Source of the DNA: JBBTIS01 sp038059855
GTDB taxonomy: Bacteria; Elusimicrobiota; Elusimicrobia; JACQPE01
Direction: 5' to 3'
Assembly: GCA_964357255.1 (NCBI GenBank)
Contig: CAYHKQ010000021.1
Span: 1 to 30,313 of the forward strand
Length of the DNA stretch: 30,313 nucleotides
Shown: piece after piece, positions 14,182-20,316 of the stretch
Position numbering within the stretch: position 1 is the first letter of the stretch
How the letters are laid out: each line of letters starts with the position of its first letter
Position numbers and translations under genes: made by a program
Notes under the pieces: model-generated
What the model was told of the DNA's origin: nothing
The model's database searches: none
The model's input: only the letters and a program-made list of their open reading frames with translations

Positions 14182-14205
14182 CTAACCGCCTAACCGCTTA
14201 ACTGC
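14174..14205 (-). repeat. 8-bp tandem repeat array (AGCGGTTA family, reversed) before dnaJ
   Basis: Four 8-bp units on the plus strand read TCAACCGC, CTAACCGC, CTAACCGC, TTAACTGC, the reverse complement of the array before dnaK. The array ends nine bases before the dnaJ ATG and takes the place of a normal ribosome-binding site. Confidence 0.88.
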
Positions 14206-14214
14206 TACCTTGCC

Positions 14215-15342
14215 ATGCCGCGCGATCTTTACGAAGTTCTCGGGGTTCCCCGTAATGCCACCGGTGATGAGATTAAGCGGGCGTTTCGTAAGCTGGCCCT
14301 AAAGTATCATCCGGACCGAAATTCCGGCAACAAGGAGGCTGAGGAGAGTTTTAAGGAGATTAATCAGGCTTACGAGGTTCTGGCGGATTCCCCGAAGCGT
14401 CAGCTCTACGATCAATACGGTTTTGCCGGCCTTGGGGCCGGCGGACCGGGCGGGGGTTTTGGCGCAGGAGGGTCCGGAGGTTTTGAAGGTTTTGGCGGCG
14501 CCGAATTCGGCGACGTTTTTGAGGATATTCTCCAAGGTTTTTTTAGCGGCGCTCAAGGCGGCCGGCGGGGTCAACGTGTGCGCAAGGGCAGTGATTTAAA
14601 GTATGACCTGAGCGTCACGCTCGAGCAGGCTTATAGCGGCGCCGAGGTCCCCATAAAAATTTATAAGCAGGAAGTTTGTCCATCCTGCCGTGGCACTAAA
14701 GCCAAGCAAGGGACGGGACTTAAAACTTGCGCCACTTGCCGCGGCGCCGGCAAAGTTCAGATTGTGCAGGGATTTTTCGCTCTTTCTCAAGCCTGCCCGC
14801 GTTGCGGCGGCGAAGGCCGCATCATTGAAAGCCCTTGCGCCGTTTGTCGCGGCGCCGGCCGCCAGGAAAAAGAGATCGAGGTGCGCTTGAGAATTCCTGC
14901 CGGTGTTTCCACCGGCACGACCCTTCGTATAACCGGCGCCGGCGACGCCGGCGAGCGGGGCGCCGCCCCCGGCGATCTTTATGTTCACGTTACGGTCAAG
15001 GATGATCCGCGTTTTGAGCGAAAAGAGGATGATTTGATTTATGACGCTCGACTTTCTTATCCTAAGGTGTCCTTGGGATGCGAAATCGAAGTGCCGACGC
15101 TGAACTCGGATAAATACCGTCTTAAGGTGCCCCCGGGCACCGCCAATGGCACGCTTCTTCGCGTGCGCGAGAAAGGCATGCCCCGTATGCAAGGCCGGGG
15201 TTATGGCGATCTTTTTGTCCGGATTGCGGTGGACATTCCAAAACATTTGGATGAACATCAGCGAAAGCTCCTCGAGGACCTTGAAAAAAGTTTTTCCGAT
15301 CAGGAGAACGAGGGATTTTTAAAAAGGGTGTTCCGGCGATGA
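14215..15342 (+). CDS. dnaJ: Co-chaperone DnaJ (Hsp40, class A)
   Basis: DnaJ delivers substrates to DnaK and stimulates its ATPase. The 375-residue protein has all class A parts: a J domain (1-70) with the HPD motif at 32-34, a Gly/Phe-rich region (about 71-115), a zinc region with four cysteine pairs (C155/C158, C172/C175, C194/C197, C208/C211), and the C-terminal beta domains. The first zinc repeat reads CPSCRGTK, lacking the last Gly of CxxCxGxG, but all eight cysteines remain. ATG at 14215 is the only sensible start. No Shine-Dalgarno sequence precedes it, because an 8-bp repeat array lies there, so translation may depend on dnaK readthrough or RNA structure. Its stop overlaps the next start (ATGA). 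Confidence 0.97.
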   Translation: MPRDLYEVLGVPRNATGDEIKRAFRKLALKYHPDRNSGNKEAEESFKEINQAYEVLADSPKRQLYDQYGFAGLGAGGPGGGFGAGGSGGFEGFGGAEFGDVFEDILQGFFSGAQGGRRGQRVRKGSDLKYDLSVTLEQAYSGAEVPIKIYKQEVCPSCRGTKAKQGTGLKTCATCRGAGKVQIVQGFFALSQACPRCGGEGRIIESPCAVCRGAGRQEKEIEVRLRIPAGVSTGTTLRITGAGDAGERGAAPGDLYVHVTVKDDPRFERKEDDLIYDARLSYPKVSLGCEIEVPTLNSDKYRLKVPPGTANGTLLRVREKGMPRMQGRGYGDLFVRIAVDIPKHLDEHQRKLLEDLEKSFSDQENEGFLKRVFRR

Positions 15343-16250
15343 GGAATCAGGATTCGCCGGCAGGGCCACTTCTTCCCTTTGGTTTATCCGCCTCGGGGAG
15401 AGGGGGGGAGTCTGCCCCCGCGAAAGCGGGGGGTGAGAGTGAGCCTGCAAGTCCATCGGCAAGAATTCCCCTTGATCGGCCCATGATTTTTTTTGATCTT
15501 GAGGCCACCGGCCTCGATCCCAATACGGACCGGATCGTGGAGATTTGTCTTTTGAAAGTCTGGCCCGACGGGCGCGAGGAAAAATTGACCGAGCGGGTCA
15601 ATCCCGGCATTCCGATGCCTCCGGAAGTCATCGCGGTTCACGGCATCAGCGATGATGACGTGCGCCATTCGCCCCGTTTTCATGACTTGGCCCCCAGGGT
15701 GGAAAAATTTTTGGAAAATGCGGACCTTTCGGGCTACCATATCACGCGATTCGACATTCCTCTTTTAACCAAGGAATTAGAGCGCGCCGGCCTGCGCCTG
15801 GTCTTGCAGGGGCGCCGAATTATTGACGCCATGAAGATTTTTCACAAGAAGGAAAGCCGCGATCTTGCCTCGGCCTATCGTTTCTACTGCGGCAAGACTA
15901 TGCAAAACCATCACAGCGCCGAGGCCGACGTCCTGGCGACCAAGGATATTCTATGGGCGCAATTGGCCCGCTATGATGACTTGCCTCGCGACTGGGAGGG
16001 CCTGCACAGTTTTTGTAATTCACCGGACGCTCGCTTTGTGGACAGCGAAGGGCGCTTCACTTGGCGCTACGGCCAGGCTTATTTTAATTTCGGCAAGCAC
16101 AAGGGACGCTCTTTAGAAGAGATCGCCCGACGCGACGGCGATTACCTCTCCTGGCTTTCCACCAGCGAAAATTCCTCCGACGAACTCGTCGCCATCGCGC
16201 GTAGCGCCTTAGAAGGCGTGTTCCCAAAACCTTCCGTTAAATCTTCGTAA
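15339..16250 (+). CDS. DEDDh 3'-5' exonuclease with ExoX-like C-terminal domain
   Basis: A DnaQ-fold exonuclease of 303 residues. The catalytic carboxylates are in place: D53 and E55 in FFDLEATG, D139 in HITRFDIPLL, and the H192...D197 pair in HHSAEADVLATKD, so it is a DEDDh enzyme related to the polymerase III epsilon subunit, RNase T and ExoX. A short C-terminal module (about 245-295, FNFGKHKGRSLEEIARRDGDYLSWL) matches the DUF3820 / ExoX-like C-terminal type. The first 48 residues are low in complexity and come from GC-rich repeat DNA that includes a perfect hairpin. ATG at 15339 overlaps the dnaJ stop as ATGA, which supports it; ATG at 15483 gives just the catalytic core. Its place at the end of the heat-shock operon is unusual. 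Substrate (DNA or RNA) cannot be told. Confidence 0.88.
   Translation: MRNQDSPAGPLLPFGLSASGRGGESAPAKAGGESEPASPSARIPLDRPMIFFDLEATGLDPNTDRIVEICLLKVWPDGREEKLTERVNPGIPMPPEVIAVHGISDDDVRHSPRFHDLAPRVEKFLENADLSGYHITRFDIPLLTKELERAGLRLVLQGRRIIDAMKIFHKKESRDLASAYRFYCGKTMQNHHSAEADVLATKDILWAQLARYDDLPRDWEGLHSFCNSPDARFVDSEGRFTWRYGQAYFNFGKHKGRSLEEIARRDGDYLSWLSTSENSSDELVAIARSALEGVFPKPSVKSS
15415..15432. repeat. GC-rich hairpin with GAAA loop within the exonuclease 5' region
   Basis: CCCCCGC-GAAA-GCGGGGG is a perfect 7-bp stem closed by a GNRA-type tetraloop. It is flanked by GGGGAGAGGGGGGGAG and GGTGAGAGTGAG. It resembles dispersed REP-like palindromes found in many genomes, and it is translated as part of the N-terminal extension of the exonuclease. 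Confidence 0.7.
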
Positions 16251-16274
16251 CTGTAATTACTTGAAATCAGGATT

Positions 16275-17150
16275 TTATCGCTTCCGCGTCGTTTGATAGA
16301 CGCCGGCGATCACCAAGGCGCCGCCTGCGGCCAGTGGCAGGGTAAGGGGTTCGTTGAAGAAGGCCCTGCCGCTCAACATGGCAAAAATCGGCACGAGGTT
16401 TAGAAAGACGACGACATTGGAGGCCGGTAGTTTTTCTAAGCCGTAGAACCAGGCGTAAAATCCCCATATCGTGCACAGGATCGAGAGGAATAAGATGGCG
16501 GCCCAAACGTTGGGTGAGAGGCGTGGGAGTTTTAGAAATAATTCCGGCGTGATCGCGCTCAAGAGCGGTAGGCATCCCAGGGGCACGGCCAGGGCCAAGA
16601 GCGTCATGGGGGAGTGTCGCTTCAGGATGGAATGATTGACGACGGAACTCACGGACGAACTGAGCGAGGCGCCGAAGATGCACAGAAGATAGAGCCGGTT
16701 TATTATCGGGCTCCCGGGTCCCAATTCGGGCCACAGGGCGATGCTAAGACCTAGAAAAGCGCAGGCGATTCCGGCCAGCGTGCTCCATCGGAATTTTTCC
16801 TGGCCGGAGAAAATCGCCAAAAAATAAGAAAGAATCGGCGAGGAACCCACTAAAAGCGCGGTCAAGGCCGGCGCAATTTTTTCTTGACCCTTGTAAAGAA
16901 GCCAACTGTAAATCGGAATTAAAAATAGGGCGGCGGCGATGAGCTTGACGGGTTCGCTTTTGAGAAGATGGAGGGATTGTTTGCGCCGTAGGACAAAGGC
17001 GTAGCTAAGATAGAACGGAACCAGCGGCACAAAACGGGCCGCGGCCAGCTCAAATGGATCGAGTTCTTTGAGGGCGATTTTAATCGCAATAAAAGCGTTG
17101 GACCAAACCAGAATAGCGGAAAAAACAGCGAGATAGGCTTTGATCATCAT
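16275..17150 (-). CDS. EamA/DMT-family transporter
   Basis: The 291-residue product has about ten membrane helices in two homologous halves, as in EamA-family members of the drug/metabolite transporter superfamily. The first half contains FSAILVWSNAFIAIK and LDPFELAAARF; the second half has SSVSSVVNHSILKRHSP and the typical C-terminal FYGLEKLPASNVVVFLNLVPIFAML, then RAFFNEPLTLPLAAGGALVIAGV. These proteins export amino acids, nucleosides or other metabolites; the substrate here cannot be predicted. Two ATG codons stand in tandem at 17150 and 17147 without a clear ribosome-binding site. It converges with the exonuclease gene (24-bp gap) and is separated from the upstream nucleotidyltransferase gene by 40 bp on the same strand. 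Confidence 0.85.
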   Translation of the reverse strand: MMIKAYLAVFSAILVWSNAFIAIKIALKELDPFELAAARFVPLVPFYLSYAFVLRRKQSLHLLKSEPVKLIAAALFLIPIYSWLLYKGQEKIAPALTALLVGSSPILSYFLAIFSGQEKFRWSTLAGIACAFLGLSIALWPELGPGSPIINRLYLLCIFGASLSSSVSSVVNHSILKRHSPMTLLALAVPLGCLPLLSAITPELFLKLPRLSPNVWAAILFLSILCTIWGFYAWFYGLEKLPASNVVVFLNLVPIFAMLSGRAFFNEPLTLPLAAGGALVIAGVYQTTRKR

Positions 17151-17190
17151 TCATTTTAGGTAAACATTCGGTGAATCCGTAGGAATTTTT

Positions 17191-17766
17191 TTAAGAAAGC
17201 TTTGCTATCCAATTTTTAAGCCAGGATTGCTTTTCATCTTCAGGCTTGGTTAATTTTTGGACCCACTCGAGAATGTATTTCTTATCTAAGGCGTCAGGAC
17301 TTTGAGCCGCCAAAATGGACTTAATGTCCTCCTGGTCCTTAGCTCGAAAGGCGATTAATTTGAGCAGAATAATATCTTCCGGGGTGACAAACCTCAATTT
17401 CATGCCCAAAAAATCATAAGCCTTGGCCCGACGCAACGCATCATGAAAATAGGGGAGAATGGGCATTAAGAAATCAATGGCATAGCCCTTATATTGAATT
17501 TTAGTCAGACCATCCTGGGCCAATTCTCGGCGCGTTTGTTCTTCCTCAAAAACGAACTGATTGGTGGACAGAATTTTTAGAAAATCAGGAAGCCGTATTT
17601 TTTCAACGGCGATCAGAATATCAAGATCATGCGTGGCCCGTTGGGAACCATGGAATGAGGCTGCCAGGCCTCCCATTACAGCATACGCAACATGATGTTC
17701 ATCGAAAAGGCGACCCAAGAGAGCAAGAGCTTCAATCAGAGGGTGAGGATCACTTTCTTGGGGCAT
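17191..17766 (-). CDS. AbiEii-like nucleotidyltransferase (possible toxin)
   Basis: The 191-residue protein carries the nucleotidyltransferase signature: VMGGLAASFHGSQRATHDLDIL, that is GG, a 13-residue gap, then D-x-D, and a third acidic residue in GYAIDFLMPIL. Further on, FVTPEDIILLKLIAFRAKDQEDI is typical of AbiEii/AbiGii and DUF6036-type proteins. Members of this group include toxins that modify tRNA or other targets with nucleotides; others are uncharacterised. It begins one base inside the stop codon of the upstream small gene (TAATG), so the two should be co-translated, an arrangement usual for toxin-antitoxin pairs. Base composition is lower in GC than that of neighbours (one 60-base line counted at about 43% against about 57% in the EamA gene), which is a sign of transfer. 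Confidence 0.8.
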   Translation of the reverse strand: MPQESDPHPLIEALALLGRLFDEHHVAYAVMGGLAASFHGSQRATHDLDILIAVEKIRLPDFLKILSTNQFVFEEEQTRRELAQDGLTKIQYKGYAIDFLMPILPYFHDALRRAKAYDFLGMKLRFVTPEDIILLKLIAFRAKDQEDIKSILAAQSPDALDKKYILEWVQKLTKPEDEKQSWLKNWIAKLS

Positions 17767-17987
17767 TAAGGGACTGCGAAGGAGCGTATAAAATTTAAAA
17801 ATTGCTGGTGGTCATGTTCTTGGGTCTGTTTTAGGTGCTGCTCTTTCCTCGAGGCTTTGCTGGCCTTGTAAAGTGTATGCCATAAAATCCAAGATTGCAT
17901 AGCATGTCTAGCCCGTGCTTCCGGGCCCAAGGAATGAAATGCCTTGCCCATTATTTTAAGATTTTCAATCTCGTTAGGAAAGTCCAT
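17766..17987 (-). CDS. Small helical protein, partner of the nucleotidyltransferase
   Basis: The suggested product has 73 residues from the ATG at 17987 (MDFPNEIENLKIMGKAF), is charged and probably all-helical, with two Trp in AMQSWILWHTLYKASKASR. It is not recognised as a known family. The frame can be extended to a TTG at 18122, but that extension (with CANLRSTPKIIL and LNLCYKNNRY) would start inside a perfect palindrome and has no ribosome-binding support. Its stop codon shares one base with the start of the nucleotidyltransferase gene. Order (small protein first, enzyme second), size and coupling fit an antitoxin, but this is inferred from layout only. Confidence 0.55.
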   Translation of the reverse strand: MDFPNEIENLKIMGKAFHSLGPEARARHAMQSWILWHTLYKASKASRKEQHLKQTQEHDHQQFLNFIRSFAVP

Positions 17988-18098
17988 ATATCTGTTATTT
18001 TTATAACACAAATTCAGCCGACTTACATCAGGTAGAATAATTTTGGGGGTGGATCGAAGGTTGGCGCAATATCTTGAAGGGATTGTAACCGTTAAGAC

Positions 18099-18118
18099 TA
18101 AACCGGAATTCCGGTTTA
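18099..18118. promoter_or_regulatory. Perfect 20-bp palindrome
   Basis: TAAACCGGAATTCCGGTTTA is perfectly symmetrical over 20 bp. It lies in the roughly 190-bp divergent space between the small protein/nucleotidyltransferase pair (minus) and the DUF2723 array (plus), about 110 bp upstream of the former and 63 bp upstream of the latter. It could be an operator for a dimeric regulator or a mobile-element trace. The remaining sequence in this gap is AT-rich with no further clear signal. Confidence 0.7.
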
Positions 18119-18180
18119 TCAATTTTTAGATTTTAACGTATAGGGAAAAGCGCGGCTGTAGAAATAGTTACAATTTCCGG

Positions 18181-20316
18181 GTGGGAATGGAGACGCTTGC
18201 TGTTTTTGCCGGAGGGCTGGCTTGGCTTTTGTGGCGCATGGCGCCATCGCTGATGGTTGGCGATTCGGGCGAGTTTGCCGCGGCCGGCGCCATTTTGGGA
18301 GTCGCCCACTCACCGGGCTATCCTTTTTATCTTCTCTGGGCCAAGGCGGCCCAGATTCTTTTGCCGGGGTCTCTTGTCTACCGGACCAATGTTTTGAGCG
18401 CTTTGGCTGTGGCCGGTTCTTGGACCCTTCTGTGGCGGCTGTGGCGCAACGCGACGACCCTGCCGATATGGGCGTTGTTGCCGTTTTTGTTGTTAGCTTT
18501 TGGTCTTGAGCCCTTGCAAGCCGCAGGCGCGGAAACCGAGGTTTTTGCCCTCCTGGCCTTAAGCGCGCTTTTGGTTTTTTGGTTGCTGGAGCGGGGCAGG
18601 ATTTTGGCCGCCCTTTTTGTTTTTGGCTTGGCATTGGGGAATCACCAGACGCTTTTACTGATTTCTCCTGCGTTTTTGTTTTTAGCTTGGGTTAAAAAGC
18701 GGAGCGAAAACATTTTTTCGTGGCGATGGCTCGGGGCGGGAACCTTGGCTTTGGGATTGGGTTTTTCCGTCTACGCTTATTTGCCGATCGCGGCCGCTCG
18801 CCGGCCCGCCTTAAATTGGGGAAACCCTGATAACGTGTCCGGGTTTTTTCGAGTTTTGACCCGCAGGGATTACGGTAGCGTGAGCTTGACGGTTGAAGGC
18901 GCGAGCGCGCGCCGAGTTTTAGTCTACGCGCGGCAAATCGCGCGCTGGCTTGGGCCGAGCGCCGAGGCTAATCCCGCCGGGGCTATTTTTTTGGCGTTGG
19001 GACTTTTAAGCGGCTCTTGGGGAGTGATGTCGTTGTTTGCGCGGGCTCAACCGGCTTCGAGTTTGGCCGCGGCCGCTTTTTTTGGAGCGGTTTTAAGCGG
19101 GCCTTTTTTTCTCTGCCTTGGAAATCCGCCTTTTGATCCCCAGACATCAGGGGCTTTGGAGAGATTTCAGGTTTTGCCGTTCCTGTGCTTGGCGATGGCC
19201 GCGCCATTGCCTTTCGGTGATTTGCGGCAACGCTTCCGGAATGTTCGCGCGGCCAAACTGGCCGCGGCCGGAATGAGCGCTCTGGCGGCTTTGTCCGTCG
19301 TTCTTAGCGCGCCTCTTTCGCGGCGGCGCAATTTTCTTCTTTACGATTTCGGCCGCAATATTTTGCGTAGCTTGCCGCCTCACTCGTATTTTTTTATGGA
19401 AGGCGGAGATGACCCGATGTACTCAACGGCCTATTTTCTCCTTGCCGAAAACCGTAGGCCGGATTTGGGCGCGGCGAGCGAGCCTTGGGGGCTTCACGCG
19501 CGCGACCGTGCCTCGCTCGTTTATCCCGGCATCTACGGCTTTGAGTTTAGAACCACTCCGCGCGACACCCGAGAGCGGCTACGCGACTCCTTCGAGGCGG
19601 ACCTCGCCTTGCGGGCGCCCCTTTTTTACTTGAGCTTAAATCTTGATTTGATCGCCCCGGCCAAGTTGATTCCCGCGGGCATCGTGCAATACCGCGAACA
19701 TTCCGGAATTAATAACGAACCCCAAACAACAATTTACGCCCCTTCGAATCCCAAACAACGAACCCTGACCCCGATTTTTTTGTGGCCCTTTTACTCTTAT
19801 CGCGGCCTTGACGGCCCCCACCGGCCTCATTACCGCGAACGATCCCTTGTCCCTTATTATTTTTTCGCCCGCGCCCAGACCGCGGCGTATTCGAACCGTC
19901 CTGACGACGCCTTGCGGGATTTTCGCGCCGCCCTGGCCAAAGGGGCGGATGCCTTGTGGCTCGCCGACCACGTGGCGCGTGAGGCGGGCCGCTATGGAGC
20001 GCAACTTTTTGAAGAACGGCGCCACGAGCAAGCCTTAGAGCTCACTCAAATGGCCGCCCGGCGCGCTCCCGGCGAGCCGAGCTATGCGGTTAACGTCTGT
20101 GTCATTCTCGACAAGTTGGAGCGCATCGAGGATTCGCTTGCCTGTTACGCCGGCGTCCAACAGGGCTTCGGCGATTATCCCGGGCTTTACAAAAACTGGG
20201 GGGCCACTTTAATCAAGGCCGGACGTCATGTCGAGTCACGGGCGATTTTTCGCCGCTATTGGGAGATCACCAAGGACCCATGGGCCCTGCGCTGGTTGGG
20301 CGGAGAGAGCCATTGA
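18181..20316 (+). CDS. DUF2723 membrane glycosyltransferase-like protein
   Basis: The 711-residue protein starts with about ten to twelve membrane helices. The first loop carries VGDSGEFAAAGAILGVAHSPGYPFY (acidic residues D28 and E31), the defining segment of DUF2723, a family related to protein O-mannosyltransferases and other GT-C enzymes that use lipid-linked sugars. A periplasmic part follows (about residues 400-560), then a C-terminal helical stretch with TPR character (SNRPDDALRDFRAAL, RRHEQALELTQMAARRAPGEPSYAVNVC). Start is GTG 18181 or ATG 18187; neither has a strong ribosome-binding site. It heads a plus-strand array in which the next gene starts at its stop codon. A 15-bp direct repeat (19716-19730 and 19745-19759, one mismatch) lies in the periplasmic part. 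Confidence 0.85.
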   Translation: MGMETLAVFAGGLAWLLWRMAPSLMVGDSGEFAAAGAILGVAHSPGYPFYLLWAKAAQILLPGSLVYRTNVLSALAVAGSWTLLWRLWRNATTLPIWALLPFLLLAFGLEPLQAAGAETEVFALLALSALLVFWLLERGRILAALFVFGLALGNHQTLLLISPAFLFLAWVKKRSENIFSWRWLGAGTLALGLGFSVYAYLPIAAARRPALNWGNPDNVSGFFRVLTRRDYGSVSLTVEGASARRVLVYARQIARWLGPSAEANPAGAIFLALGLLSGSWGVMSLFARAQPASSLAAAAFFGAVLSGPFFLCLGNPPFDPQTSGALERFQVLPFLCLAMAAPLPFGDLRQRFRNVRAAKLAAAGMSALAALSVVLSAPLSRRRNFLLYDFGRNILRSLPPHSYFFMEGGDDPMYSTAYFLLAENRRPDLGAASEPWGLHARDRASLVYPGIYGFEFRTTPRDTRERLRDSFEADLALRAPLFYLSLNLDLIAPAKLIPAGIVQYREHSGINNEPQTTIYAPSNPKQRTLTPIFLWPFYSYRGLDGPHRPHYRERSLVPYYFFARAQTAAYSNRPDDALRDFRAALAKGADALWLADHVAREAGRYGAQLFEERRHEQALELTQMAARRAPGEPSYAVNVCVILDKLERIEDSLACYAGVQQGFGDYPGLYKNWGATLIKAGRHVESRAIFRRYWEITKDPWALRWLGGESH
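19716..19759 (+). repeat. 15-bp direct repeat within a DUF2723 gene
   Basis: CGAACCCCAAACAAC (19716-19730) recurs as CGAATCCCAAACAAC (19745-19759), followed by another CGAACCC. It encodes NEPQTTIYAPSNPKQRT in the soluble part of the protein and resembles the GAACCCC arrays in anmK and nagZ. Confidence 0.7.

Noticed and set aside
5166..14205. 8-bp repeats as a CRISPR array
   Set aside because: Units are contiguous without spacers and far shorter than CRISPR repeats; no cas genes are present.
14596..15258. Long minus-strand frame (220 codons) opposite dnaJ
   Set aside because: It lies wholly opposite a fully conserved dnaJ, has no recognisable domains, and GC-rich coding DNA commonly leaves such antisense frames open.
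18119..18634. Minus-strand frame (171 codons) opposite the first DUF2723 gene
   Set aside because: Composition dominated by Lys/Pro/Arg from antisense of membrane helices; the plus frame has the conserved DUF2723 segment.
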